Below, one piece after another: positions 1 to 10,882 of a stretch of DNA of 64,000 nucleotides (the stretch's first letter is position 1; the number at the start of each line of letters is the position of its first letter). The notes below the pieces were generated by a model. It was not told where the DNA came from, ran no database searches, and saw only the letters and a list, made by a program, of their open reading frames with translations. A program made the translations under genes and the position numbers. The stretch comes from Nelumbo lutea. Lineage: Eukaryota; Streptophyta; Magnoliopsida; Proteales; Nelumbonaceae. Where the stretch lies: assembly GCA_022828595.1 (NCBI GenBank), contig JAKGHH010000001.1:213619511-213683510 (forward strand). Direction: 5' to 3'.

Positions 1-1370
1 TAGCAGTTCGTGGCTTGTACTGGAGGTCTTACTCACTGAGTTCGATGGCCCACTTCGTCAATCGACCAGAGACCTCAGGCCTGAGTAATACTTGCCTTAA
101 GGGTTTGTCGGTGAGGATGATGATGGTATGGGCTTGGAAATACGGATAGAGTTTGTGGGCCGCAATGACCGGTGCATAAGCTAGCTTTTCCATCTACGGA
201 TATCTCGTTTCTGCTCCCTGCAATATTTTACTAACATAGTAGATGGGTCGTTGGACCCGATCTGCTTCCTTTACCAGTACCGAACCACTTCATCGCTTGT
301 CGAGAGGTACGGTTCTAAAACATCACCCTCTTTGGGCCGGGTCAATACTGGGATACTGGTGGGGTATCTCTTGAGCTCGTCAAATGCGAGATGGCATTCC
401 GGGTTCCACTCGAACCCTTTGCCTTTTATTGCCTTGAAGAAGGGCAGGCAACGATCTGCTGATTTAGACATGAAACGACTCAGAGCGGCTATTCTGTCGT
501 TTAGCTTCTGAATCTCTTTCACTTTTCGGGGTGGCCTTATATCTAGGATGGCTTTTATCTTGTCCGGGTTGGCCTCAATACCGCATCGGTTGACGATATA
601 CCCTAGGAACTTACCCGAGGTGACACTGAAGACACACTTATTTGGGTTTAGTTTCATGTTAAATTGATGTAGAATTTGAAAGACAAAATGCAGATCTTGT
701 ATTAATTGATGCGAAAATGGTGTCTTGATGACCATATCGTCTACATAACATTCTATCTTTGTGCCAATTAAGGGTTGAAACAATTTATTCATAAGCCTTT
801 GAAAGGTTGCCCCAGCATTTTTCAGTCCGAAGGGCATAACCTTGTAGCAGTACAAGCCGAACTTGGTTACGAAGATGGTTTTTTCCTTGTTGGCTGGGTC
901 CATCCTGATTTGGTTGTAGCCCGAGTAGGCATCCAGGAAGCTTAGCAACTCGTGTCCCAAGGTCCATCCACTAGAAGGTCAATCATGGGGAGGGAGAAGC
1001 AATCTTTCGAGCAAGCTCGGTTCAGGTTGGTGTAGTCGATGCACATGTGCCAATTTCCGTTTGCCTTTTTTACCAGAACAGGGTTGGCTATCCAGCTCAG
1101 GTAATGAACTTCCCTTATGAAGTCTGCTGTGAGGAGCTTCTCGACCTTCTCATCGACCGCCCTCCAACGTTCTAGGGCTAAGTTGTGTTTCTTCTGTCTA
1201 ATGGGTCTAACTACAGGGTCAGTATTGAGCTTGTGAGTTATGAGCTTAGGGTCTATGCCGGGCATTTCTGCCGCGGACCAAGCGCAGACATCTATGTTAC
1301 TGAGTAAGAAGCGTACCAGTTCGGACCGCGGACCAAGCGAACGCACAGACAGACACGTCTTAACCAAGCG
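1..1370 (-). mobile_element. Ty3/gypsy retrotransposon remnant, reverse transcriptase and start of RNase H
   Basis: Two overlapping minus-strand frames give a gypsy reverse transcriptase. Frame one (1367-942) carries the pre-RT and first RT blocks (NPVLVKKANGNWHMCIDY). Frame two (960-271) carries FLDAYSGYNQI, the polymerase motif YVDDMV and the thumb block (KCVFSV..GKFLGYIV), then the start of an RNase H region continuing to base 1 with breaks. The frame change near 950 and further breaks below 300 show that it is dead. The wording of the RT blocks resembles the Tat/Athila branch of plant gypsy elements, but I would not insist on the lineage. No LTR is visible, the left side is cut by the window edge, and coding similarity stops near 1370. 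Confidence 0.85.
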
Positions 1371-2087
1371 GACTTAAAACTGTTAAGATATTGATACAAA
1401 AGCTCATATCATCTTTTGATCTTTCAAAAAATTTGACAAACATTACTGAGGTCTAGATAGCTTCTTCTTTCTACTCTCACCACATGAAAAGAAATAACCC
1501 ATTTAATTAACATTTTCTGTTGAATTTCTTTCATTTAAATGCCTGTAAAGTAGATTTTACTCCCTTTCTAGTTTCGAATTACCCTTTAGAAAATGCTCAT
1601 GGTTTTGGAAACGAATAAGAAAACAACATGTAACCGTGTATTTTCAACCAATTTTTGATCTTACCATTTTCCAACTCTCCCTTGTTCTCAAGGCAGAACC
1701 CACCATCGAATAGGTTGCATTGGTATGCCCGATATCTATATAATCAGATGGATGATCACCCTAATTAATCAGTTGTATTTTAACCATTTGATTTGAGTAT
1801 CATTTGAATTTCCATTTTCTTAATTAACAAATATTGAAATGCATTGAAATTTGAAACTGCATACTGGATCATTCACACACAATTACCATTCTAAATTAAA
1901 CGAAAAGTAACTCACCATTCCAAATTCAAATAAAATATTATTCTAATTTATCATGACAAAAGCAGATCTAATATATTGCATTTTTCTTTTGGTAGGGAAA
2001 ATGTTACTGCATTAATGTGGATAATAAGATGCATGGTTGTGTACATAGGATATCAACTTGTAGAGCTCTATCATTACGGAAAAACCT
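1371..2087. other. Non-coding AT-rich interval
   Basis: No convincing open frame, RNA gene or repeat structure was seen between the gypsy remnant and the first copia LTR. Confidence 0.6.
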
Positions 2088-2262
2088 AGTAGAAGACCAA
2101 ACCGGTACCTGACCGGTACCTTACAAAAGTTAGTTACGATTAGCCAAGATTAGTTACAAGTTTTCTTTTTTTTTTCTCTTCCTTTTTTTTTGCTGTATAT
2201 AAACCCCTTCTATATTACTCTTCAAATCAATAAAGAGCATTATCTCTCTACAAATTCTAATA
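2088..2262 (+). repeat. 5' LTR of copia element 1
   Basis: About 175 bases beginning TAGTAGAAGACC and ending directly before the primer site. Its first part recurs at 6471 after the polypurine tract. It contains a pyrimidine run and a TATATAAA box near 2197, a plausible promoter for the element. It lacks perfect TG..CA ends. Confidence 0.7.
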
Positions 2263-2274
2263 TGGTATCAGAGC
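2263..2274 (+). promoter_or_regulatory. Primer binding site (initiator-Met tRNA)
   Basis: TGGTATCAGAGC, the standard plant copia minus-strand primer site complementary to the 3' end of initiator methionine tRNA, immediately after the 5' LTR. Confidence 0.9.
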
Positions 2275-3221
2275 ATTCCTCAACTTCTGCTATATCATTT
2301 TCCGGCATCAACATTGTCACAGACGCGTTCAAGGATATTTGATTTTGTTTCTTGGAGCTTGTTGCTGTTCGGCACCAGCAGGCTCTTCTGTTATTTTCTT
2401 TCTCCTGCATGGCTCTCTATCATCTTGCTTGATTTTGATTCTTTCTTTGATCAGTTTTGGCGCCTTATTGTGCCTGTTGTTCATTCTTTTGATTTTTTTG
2501 GTGCCTGATGTGCGATGTTTTCTTGAAATTTTATTTTTCCATGATTGACTATATACAGATGTTGATATTCTTTACAGTAAGAAAGAAAAGGATGAATCCT
2601 CGAGAAATTAATGGTTTCTTGGAATTCTAGACATTAATTCACTTAATTTATATATATTTGAGTTAATTATTATTGTTTCTGATATTGTGGTTCTTCCCGC
2701 AGTAATACAAGTTCCGAATTACTATACTTTTTTTTTCGTGCTCTATTTTGGAGTAAGCTATATTAAGAACTCCTTTGACTTTATTTCTTTCTTGTATTTC
2801 TAAATGCAAATGTATTTTCTTAGCACTTGTGCCTTTTTCTTTTGACAACCATTATTTATTAAGAGATCCTAATATTCTAAAAGTTAATGTCTGGTATAAC
2901 ATTTTAAATTGGAGATAGTTGCAAAAAGCTAAATTTTGTTCCCGAAATTTCCTGGTTTTGCCACCATTACCTTTCGATGCGAAGAATATAGTTCTCTGCT
3001 TTCTTTTGGTTGGATTTCATTTGGACAATCTCGACAAGGCTTTCTTGGCATTGCCTGTTTTGATTATTGGCACCCCTTCGATCTTCCACTTGCATGCATC
3101 GGTGAAAGCTCTTTGACAAAATTTTTCTTTTCTCAGAAAATTTTCCTTTGATCTTCCGCTTGCATACATCGATTTCACAAAAATTAGTTCAATTTGATCA
3201 ATCTTTTCTGCTAAAGTCAAC
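2275..3221 (+). other. Leader of copia element 1 with no gag
   Basis: This 0.95 kb lies where gag should be. The small frames in it (for example 2314-2508) are T-rich and hydrophobic, with no UBN2-type gag or CCHC knuckle. A 40-base stretch around 3078 (atcttccacttgcatgcatc) is echoed near 3152, a small local duplication. Confidence 0.6.
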
Positions 3222-3521
3222 ATGGCAAACAACAAGATTTCTCCTACTAATGATAATAAGTCTCATCAAACACACTGGATTCTTGATGGCGGTGACACTA
3301 GTCATATAATCAATAGCTTATCCAATTTTTTAAACTTAGCACCTGCCACAAATACACATGTAGTTTTACCCAATAATCAAAAGGTTTTTGTTTCTTACAT
3401 AGGAACTGTTATATTCTCTTCCAATTTTGTACTTCATAATGTTCTTTATATACCTCATTTTTCTTTCAATCTTATATCTACTAACAAGTTTACTGATTCA
3501 TATCCTTATTGGACTAGCTAA
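3222..3521 (+). pseudogene. Copia element 1 protease region
   Basis: The translation contains HWILDGGDTSHI near residue 20 and LHNVLYIPHFSFNLIS, the two landmark blocks of copia aspartic proteases. The catalytic triad is normally D-S-G or D-T-G; here it reads D-G-G, so activity is doubtful. The frame ends at a stop after the landmark block. Confidence 0.8.
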
Positions 3522-3529
3522 AAAGGTTA

Positions 3530-4176
3530 ATGGCCTCTACAGGCTTGTCCTACCTTCTGTTTCTTGTAATTCTTCTATTACTTGCAATTTTGTTTCTATT
3601 CCCTTTTGTAATAAGCCTAATGCCACCGATATATGAAATTTTAGGATGGGGCATTTGCCCAATACTCGATTGAAGCTTTTGAGAGAATTGGATCATTCTA
3701 TATCACTACCCTCTTCAGATTACTGCTCTATATGCCACTATACCAAACAAAGAAAGCTTTCATTCCCCATCAGTCAATCTACTTCTGCAAATTGTTTTGA
3801 TTTGATTCATATTGATACATGGGGTCCTTTGTCTACTCCTTCATTTTATGGACATAAATATTTCTTGACAATAGTTGATGATAAGAGTAGATATACATGG
3901 ATATACCTTACGAAAACTAAATATGAACCTAGACAACATATTCAAAACTTTTGTTTTTTGATTGAAACTAAGTTTTCTGCAAAAATAAAGTGTATTAGAT
4001 CTAATAATGCTTTAGAATTTAACATGGCTGATTTTTATCCTTCAAGAGGTATTGTTCATCAAACTACATGTGCATATACTCCTCAACAAAACTCTATTAT
4101 TGAGAGAAAACACCAACATATTTTGAATATTGCCATAGCTCTCAGGTTTCAATCACAACTTTTCCTTTCCTTCTAG
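3530..4176 (+). pseudogene. Copia element 1 GAG-pre-integrase and integrase core
   Basis: MGHLPNTRLKLL and CSICHYTKQRKL form the HHCC-type zinc region before the integrase core. The core follows: IHIDTWGP (first catalytic Asp), RSNNALEF (second catalytic Asp position reads Asn) and QQNSIIERKH (catalytic Glu). With the second acidic residue lost and a stop after residue 176, this integrase is inactive. The remainder of the integrase is seen out of frame to about 4320. Confidence 0.85.
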
Positions 4177-4319
4177 TCCGACTGTATTTCTCATGCAGTC
4201 TATCTAATAAATAGAACTCCTTCCTCAATCATTTCAAACAAAACTCCATTTCAGCTTCTTTATCATACTGTTCCTTCATTGATCATTTGAGAGTTTTTTG
4301 ATGCCTTTGCTTTGCTTCT

Positions 4320-4970
4320 ATGCTTGATACAGATAGAAGTAAGTTTGATACCAGAGCTGATCCTTGTGTATTTCTTGGCTATCCTTCTGCTATTAAAGGT
4401 TTTCGTTTGTATAATTTCAGAACTAAGAAGGTTATTGTCTCAAGAGGTGTTCATTTCCATGAACACTCGTTTCCTTTTCACTCTAATTATTTTTCAATAG
4501 ATAATTCAGACTTTGTTCTACCCACAGAATATGTAGTTCCTTTAGTAGAACCCTCTCCACTTTTACATCTTCACCTACTAACTTTCCTCACATCACAACT
4601 TTGCCTCTCATTAATCAGTTACCACCACTTACCACTTCAGATAATACCACTATTGATTCACCCCCTTTCTACTAATATTTCACCAAATCCCATACAAAGT
4701 ACACATCCTGAAACTCAACCTTCAACCCTCACCCTATATCTTCTACTAATATTTCATCAGATAATACCACTTCCTTCATATCTTGACCAATATCACTGTC
4801 AAATACCAAATATTAAAGCCAATTCTATTTTCAAAACCTTCAACCCTCACCCCATATCTTCTACCTATTCCACTCACAAATTATCTTCTTTTCATAGGAT
4901 CTTTACTACTCAAATCTCCCAAACCAAAGATCCAAGAACCTATAATGAGGCTATAAAATCACAATGCTAG
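4320..4970 (+). pseudogene. Copia element 1 integrase C-terminus and low-complexity linker
   Basis: DPCVFLGYPSAIKGFRLYN is the conserved copia integrase C-terminal block, followed by about 130 residues rich in Pro, Ser, Thr and Leu, typical of the linker before reverse transcriptase. The end (TKDPRTYNEAIKS) is the usual pre-RT block; a stop follows at 4968. Confidence 0.8.
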
Positions 4971-4979
4971 AAGGATGCA

Positions 4980-6463
4980 ATGGCACTTGAAATCAAAGCA
5001 TTAGAGCAAAATAATACTTGGGTTTTAACCGATTTACCTGCAGGAAAACGTCCTATAAGGTGCAAATGGGTTTTCAAAACCAAGTATCATGCAGATGGCA
5101 GCATTGAAAGATACAAGGCAAGATTAGTTGCCAAGGGCATACTTAACAGAATGGCATTGATTATCTTGATACTTTTTCTTCAGTTGCAAAAGTAACAACT
5201 ATTAGATCTTTACTTGCCATTGCAGCTATTAAAAATTGGCATTTGCATCAATTAGATATTAACAATACATTTTTACATGGTTACTTACATGAAGAAGTTT
5301 ACATGACCCTTCCCCCAGGTTTTGAAACATCTGATTCTTCAAAAGAGTGGAGATTAACTAAGTCACTCTATGGTCTCAAGCAGGCAAATAGACAATGGAA
5401 TCAAAAACTCACTGACACCTTGTTGTCTCAAGGATTCATTCAGGCAGTTTCTAATACTTCTTTGTTCACTAAACAAGTTGGTTCTCATTTTTTAGCCTTG
5501 CTAATTTATGTTGATGATGTCATTTTGGCAAGCGACAACATTGATTTAATAAATGAAGTCAAAGAGTTCTTACATGATACCTTTAAAATTAAAGATCTCG
5601 ACCAACTCAAGTTCTTTTTTGGCTTAGAAGTTGCCAGATCCACGATTGGCATCAATCTCAGCCAAATGAAGTATGTGATTGATCTCTTGGAGGAAACCTG
5701 TTTTATAAACAACAAGCCAGTAGCTACTCCTATGATTACCTCTCAAAGACTTGATAAAGATGTTGGTACTCCTTTACCAGATGTTACTTCATACAGAAAA
5801 TTGGTTGGCAAATTAATTTATTTATGTAATACAAGGCCAAACATTTGTTTTGTTGTCCAACATCTTTCTCAATTCCTGGACTGCCCTACAGATCTTCATA
5901 TGCAAGCCGCGCATAGAATTCTTCTATACTTAAAAGCTAGTCCTGGCCAAGGTGTATTCTTCTTTGCTTCATCATCTCTACAGTTGAAAGCCTTCTCAGA
6001 TTCAGATTGTGCTTCATGCCCTGATACCAGGAGATCTACCACTGGCCACTGTGTTTTTCTGGGAGATAGTCTAATATCTTGGAAATCCAAGAAGCAACAA
6101 ACTGTTTCCAAATCTTCCTCTAAAGCTGAGTATCGTGCCCTTGTTGTTGTTACATGTGAAGTTCAATGGCTTACTTATTTATTGAAAGACTTGCAGATTC
6201 CTCAAGTTGTCCTTGCTCTTGTATTTTGTGACAATCGGTCAGCTCTTCACATTGCTCGTAATCCAGTTTTTCATGAGCATACAAAACATATTGACATAGA
6301 TTGCCACATTGTAAGGGAAAAATTGCAAGCTGGTCTGATTCACCTGATGACAATAGCTTCTGAAAACCAATTAGCTGACTACTTCACTAAGCCCTTGCCA
6401 CTTCACTCATTTAATAGTTCAATCTGCAAGCTGGGCATTCAAAATTTGTATGCTCCAGCTTGA
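4980..6463 (+). pseudogene. Copia element 1 reverse transcriptase and RNase H
   Basis: The first frame (4980-5195) has WVFKTKYHADGSIERYKARLVAKG, broken by a frameshift. The second (5243-6463, 406 residues) runs through LDINNTFLHG, KSLYGLKQANRQWN, the YVDD polymerase motif, and the copia RNase H (SDSDCASCPDTRRSTTG, SSSKAEYRAL, HTKHIDI). The second frame is intact to a natural stop just before the polypurine tract. The RT is the RVT_2 family. Confidence 0.92.
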
Positions 6464-6529
6464 GGGGGGCTATTAGAAGACCAAACTAGTACCTTACAAA
6501 AGTTAGTTACGATTAGCTAAGATTAGTTA
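6460..6529 (+). repeat. Polypurine tract and truncated 3' LTR of copia element 1
   Basis: TTGAGGGGGGC is the plus-strand primer. The sequence after it repeats the start of the 5' LTR (about 60 bases, several mismatches) and then departs from it. Confidence 0.75.
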
Positions 6530-6540
6530 CAACTAACCCA

Positions 6541-6662
6541 TGACTAACAACTTCTAAGCTCATGGCTTTTTCCTAAAGAATTGGTAAACACTACCTAACT
6601 TCCTAAAGAATAGGATTACAAATTTATCCTGCTGAATAACAACAAAATAATAAACTTTAACA
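6541..6662 (-). repeat. Probable 3' LTR of copia element 2
   Basis: On the minus strand, GGGAGGGTG followed by TTAAAG marks the polypurine tract to LTR transition. The far border is a guess (a TG at 6541), because no second LTR is left for comparison. Confidence 0.45.
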
Positions 6663-6945
6663 CCCTCCCTTAAACTGAATGTTATACAATCAGTATTCAG
6701 TTTAAACTAGAAAATGAAACAACTCCAAGCAAATCACACAGCTTAAAAAATGCACCCAATTTGAGAGGCTTGGTTAGTATATCTACAACCTAGTCTTCAC
6801 TGCGACAATAAATCAATTCAATGACTCCTTTTGTGTGATCTCGAAGAAAATGATATCTCACATCTATGTGTTTGCTCCTACCATGTAAAACTGGATTCTT
6901 GGACAGTTTAATAGCTGAACTTTTATCACAACATATCTGTATACT

Positions 6946-7437
6946 CTACTGTTTGAAACAATGCAACAATTCAAGTATTCTTTTCAAGCAAATGGTTTGA
7001 CACACACAAGAAGTTGTTGCTATAAACTCTGCTTCTGTTATAGACAATGTAACAATTTTTTGTTTCTTTGATGCCCATGAAACAGCCCCTGAACTCATCA
7101 TAAAGACATGACCAGAAGTACTTTTTCTATCCTCTAAATCTCCTACATAATCACTATCATTGAATCCAATAAGATCTGATCCTCCTCCTTTTTGATAAAA
7201 GATACCAAAATAAAGTGTACCTTTCAAGTAGCATAAGATTCTCTTTGTAGCAAGGAGATGAAGTTTAGTTGGAGATTCCATGAACTTGCTAATTAAACTT
7301 ACAACATACATAATATCAGGTCGAGTTGCTGTTAAGTACATAAAACCTCCAACAATTTGCTTGTATAAAGTACTATTAATCTTTTTTCCTTCATAGTCCT
7401 TTGTGAGCTTCAAACTTGGCTCAATTGGAGTTCCCAC
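6946..7437 (-). pseudogene. Copia element 2 RNase H
   Basis: The 163-residue frame has GGFMYLTATRPDIMYVV, FNDSDYVGDLEDRKSTSGHVF and ITEAEFIA, the copia RNase H landmarks. It is out of frame with the reverse transcriptase just upstream. Confidence 0.88.
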
Positions 7438-7442
7438 TAGTT

Positions 7443-8304
7443 CTAGTCCATCATTTGAAACCTGTCCAAGATCTTCAAAGCATATTTCTTTTGTGTGATA
7501 AAAATCCCAGCTGTTGATTGCACTACTTCGATGCCAAGAAAAAAGTGCATCATTCCTAGATTGGTCATCTCGAATTCTGCCATCATGGACTTTTTAAACT
7601 TCTCAAACATTGCTTGATCATTTCCTATGTAGATTAAATCATCCACATACAAACAAACAATCAGAAATTTCTCTGTAGATTCTAATTTAATAAAGAGAGT
7701 ATGCTCATATGGACATTTTTTAAACCCAGCCTTGGCAAAGTAAGTCTCAATGCGGTCGTACCAAGCTCTAGGTGCTTGTTTCAGCCTGTATAAAGCATTC
7801 TTCAACCTGTACACTTTTTTCTTCACTTCCTTGTTGCACATAGCCAGGGGGTTGATCTACAAAAACCTGCTCATCCAGATTGCCATGTAGAAAAGCTGAT
7901 TTTACATCCATTTGAAAGATTGACCACTAATTTTGTGCTGCCAAAGCCACCACCATTCAAATAGTATCATGCCTTGCAACCGAAGCAAAAACTTCCTTGT
8001 AATCAACGCCAAATTGCTGTTTGTATCCCTTTGCAACAAGTTGAGCTTTATACTTGCCTACTTTGCCATCTTTGTTCAACTTGGTTTTATAAACCCATTT
8101 AACACCAATGGATTTTTGTCCCTTTGAAAGTTCTGACAACTCCCATGTGTTGTTCTCTATTGACCTGATCTCTTCATCCATGGCTTTTTGCCATTTTGGA
8201 TCTTTGACAGATTCTTGGAAGGTTTTTGGATCACAATCTGATAATAAAGCATAATGAGCAAGAGTATCATAAGAATGATCACCACTAACCTCATAATCCT
8301 CCAT
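7443..8304 (-). pseudogene. Copia element 2 reverse transcriptase
   Basis: Minus-strand 8304-7957 gives the first RT blocks (WVYKTKLNKDGKVGKYKAQLVAKG); 7841-7443 gives [17 protein letters not shown] and the polymerase motif YVDD. Frame breaks near 7950 and 7845 split the domain. RVT_2 family. Confidence 0.9.
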
Positions 8305-8496
8305 TCATGCTGGTCTTCTTCTGATTCACTGAGATCTTGAACTTGCACTTTCTGTTTGAGCTTCAGTGACATTGAGTGGTTGCTGCAACTAATGATCAGG
8401 TTGTAATGACAGAGATGTATCAGAAATAGTTTGCATTTCTGCTCCTTTTTCTTCAAAGTCCACAAGTATTGGTTGTTGGCCTGCAGTGTTCCCTGT

Positions 8497-9312
8497 CTAG
8501 TTCCATGTATTTTCTTCATCAAAAACAACATCGCGACTGATGCCAATCTTTCCTGTGATTGGATTGAATAACTTGTAAGCCTTTGACTGCTCACTAGTTC
8601 CAAGAAAGACACATTTTTTGCCTTTGTTATCCAACTTCTTCCTCTTTTCATCGGGAATGTGTGCATATGCAATGCACCTAAAGACTTTAAAATGATCAAC
8701 CGATGGTTTCCGCCCATCCCAAGCTTCTTGTGGAGTCATGTTTCTTATCGAAAAGGTGGGACTTTGATTCAAAACATGAACACTCCAATTTACTACTTTC
8801 GGCCAGAATCTTTTAGGAATCCTTCCATTTGCTGTCATGCTTCGAACCATGTTGAGGATAGTCCGGTTCTTCCTCTCTGCTATGCCATTTTGCTGAGGCG
8901 TGTATGCTGTTGTTGTCAATTGACGTCGAATTCCATGCTCATTACAAAAATTTGCAAATTCTTGTGACATATATTCTCCCCCACGATCAGTTCGGAGAGT
9001 CTTAATTGTTCTCCCAACTTCATTCTCCACTAAGGATTTAAAGCTTTTAAAAACTAAGAATGCTTCAGATTTTTCCTGCAAGAAATAAGTCCATGTTTTT
9101 CGACAATAATCATCAATAAAAGAAACAAAATATTTCTTTTTACAATTTGATATTGGGTTTATTGGACCACATCTATCAGAATGGGTTAGCTCCAATGGTC
9201 TATGCGCTCTCCATGCCTTCCCTTTTGGAAATTGTTCACGATGTTGCTTTTCAACAACACATTCTTCACATATTTTGGAGGGAGGAGTAATTTGAGGAAG
9301 GCCGATCACCAT
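8497..9312 (-). pseudogene. Copia element 2 integrase
   Basis: The 271-residue frame contains CEECVVEKQ (zinc end), HSDRCGP (first Asp), RTDRGGEY (second Asp) and QQNGIAERKN (Glu), so the DDE triad is complete. KKCVFLGTSEQSKAYKL is the C-terminal block. One in-frame TAG (about 9333) separates it from the protease frame. A stop ends the frame after VVFDEENTWN. Confidence 0.9.
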
Positions 9313-9330
9313 TTGCTTCTGAGAAAGAAT

Positions 9331-9740
9331 CTATAGACCTTTGAAATTCAAATGGGCATATCGCAAATGCCAAAGCCATGTGGACTCATTTACATCAGCC
9401 TTGAAACATATTTCAATGCTTTCTATTTTAAGTGGAAACAACCTGTTTGAAGTCATCTTGACATGAGCTATTACTCCTCTTCTTGGATCATAGATTTCAC
9501 AAACACCTCCTTTGATTGTCGTCTCATATACCTTCTCTTGCAGCTGTCCAACACTTAATAAATTGCTTTTCAAATCAGGAATATAAAAAACATTTGATAT
9601 AGTCTCAACATTGCCCTTTTTAGTCCTAATTTGAACATCACCCTTTCCGATAACATTTACTTTAGAATGATCACCAAAAGTCATAGTAGACTTGTTACCA
9701 CACATATGATTGCTGCATCCCGTATCTATATACTATATGT
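9331..9740 (-). pseudogene. Copia element 2 protease and GAG-pre-integrase
   Basis: CGNKSTMTFGDHSKVNVIGKG and NVFYIPDLKSNLLSVGQL are the protease landmark blocks; LWHLRYAHLNFKGL is the GAG-pre-integrase block. The catalytic Asp segment lies just upstream around 9735, where the frame is interrupted. Confidence 0.85.
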
Positions 9741-9773
9741 CAGGTTCAAGTTCCTCTTTGAGGTGAGATGCCA

Positions 9774-10838
9774 TCAAGAGTGTTTCTTGTTCCTTTTCTC
9801 TGCAAAGTTGAAATGCTCTCCTTTGTCATTGTTAGAGCTTGCAGTGCATTCAGACTTGTAATGACCAAACTTGTGACAGCGGCAACACTTGATGTTGGAT
9901 TTATCAAACTTTGAGTCACTGTTGAGAGATTGCTGGTGGTGATCATGCCCTCTGCCTCTGCCCCGAGAATCTGATGTATAAGAACCTCTTCCTCTTCCTC
10001 GTCCTCTTCCACGGCCTCGACCACGACCTCTATTTGATCCTCTCTCTATAGAGCTTTCACCATGAGTTGAAGCCTTTAAAGTTTGTTCTTCGGTTGAACA
10101 TGTTGATGTTGACATTCTCTGCTCATGCACAAGCAAAGAACTTTGCAGTTCATCGATTGAAAGTTCACCAAGATCTTTTGACTCCTCAATAGAACAAACC
10201 ACATAAGAGAATTTAGGAGAAGCTGACACCAGTACTGCAGGGTCAACATAATCTGAGTCTCCTGCAGCTTCACCGGTCATCATGGTAATCCCATGGAATT
10301 CATCCCAGTTCAGGAGCATTGCGAATCCAAAATCTGATATCTTTGGCTCAAAATTTTCATCTAATAAGATGCATTTGGAGCTTATGTTGCGATGGACTAT
10401 GCGAAAGTTGCAGTTGTAATGCAGCCATGCGAGACCTCTTGCTAGGCCAGTTCCAATTCTCAGCCGTTGAGGCCAATCCAAGACCTTGGCCCTGGCTTCA
10501 AGGGGGTGTAGCCAGTCGTAAAGCGTACCATTCGGCATGTATTTATAAACCAGTAGTCGCTCTCTAACAGTGCAAAATCCCAAGAGTGGTATCAAGTTAC
10601 GATGTTTCACCTTGTTGAGAATCATGAGCTCGGAGTTGAATTGCCCATCCAAGTGCTCAGAATCCTTGAACCTCTTAACTGCAAGCAAAGAGCCATTCTC
10701 CAACATTGCCCTGTAAATTGTACCTGTCCTCCCTGAACCAATGATGTTGTCTTTGTTGAAATTATTAGTTTGCTTCAGGAGAACTTCCAACGTCATTTCT
10801 GATCCTTCCTCTGCAAAACATAGATCTTCTAATGTCAC
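9774..10838 (-). CDS. Chimeric frame: LRR-RLK (BIR1-like) kinase N-lobe and catalytic loop fused to copia gag zinc knuckle
   Basis: A single open frame of 354 residues. Residues 1-200 are a plant receptor-like kinase: glycine loop GSGRTGTIY, lysine AVKRF, catalytic loop HRNISSK (HRD is HRN, as in the BIR pseudokinases) and DFG intact (SDFGFA). It breaks off after DSDYVDPA, where the activation segment should lead into the C-lobe. From about residue 204 (PKFSYVVCSIEESKDLGEL) the frame is copia gag, with Gly-Arg repeats and a CCHC knuckle (C-x2-C-x4-H-x4-C, CCRCHKFGHYKSEC). The fusion keeps frame and orientation, so a transcript from the receptor gene could encode a kinase-gag hybrid. It is probably an accidental deletion or insertion product; expression is unknown. 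Confidence 0.8.
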   Translation of the reverse strand: MTLEDLCFAEEGSEMTLEVLLKQTNNFNKDNIIGSGRTGTIYRAMLENGSLLAVKRFKDSEHLDGQFNSELMILNKVKHRNLIPLLGFCTVRERLLVYKYMPNGTLYDWLHPLEARAKVLDWPQRLRIGTGLARGLAWLHYNCNFRIVHRNISSKCILLDENFEPKISDFGFAMLLNWDEFHGITMMTGEAAGDSDYVDPAVLVSASPKFSYVVCSIEESKDLGELSIDELQSSLLVHEQRMSTSTCSTEEQTLKASTHGESSIERGSNRGRGRGRGRGRGRGRGSYTSDSRGRGRGHDHHQQSLNSDSKFDKSNIKCCRCHKFGHYKSECTASSNNDKGEHFNFAEKRNKKHS

Positions 10839-10882
10839 TTCTTTAGTTGTATTGTTTTCTTAATATATATCATACTAAGGAT

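Larger units (their letters stand above)
2088..6529 (+). mobile_element. Copia element 1: Ty1/copia retrotransposon without gag, degraded
   Basis: In plus-strand order: 5' LTR, primer site, long leader, protease, integrase, reverse transcriptase, RNase H, polypurine tract, truncated 3' LTR. The order PR-IN-RT-RH is diagnostic of Ty1/copia. No gag or zinc knuckle is seen between the primer site and the protease. Pol is cut into at least five frames. The 3' LTR copy stops after about 60 bases, abutting the 3' end of an oppositely oriented copia element. Confidence 0.88.
6541..10229 (-). mobile_element. Copia element 2: minus-strand Ty1/copia (Tnt1-like), 5' truncated
   Basis: Reading on the minus strand: CCHC gag tail, protease, integrase, reverse transcriptase, RNase H, polypurine tract (complement of 6663-6672) and 3' LTR (6662 downwards, lower border uncertain). 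No 5' LTR, primer site or N-terminal gag is present: the element's left part is replaced by the kinase region of an LRR receptor-like gene, joined in frame near 10229. Pol is broken by a few stops and frameshifts, but integrase keeps its catalytic residues. It is less decayed than copia element 1. Confidence 0.85.

Noticed and set aside
8157..8717. 186-residue minus-strand frame overlapping the copia element 2 integrase end and RT
   Set aside because: A different frame from the homologous integrase and RT blocks; a shadow with no own similarity.
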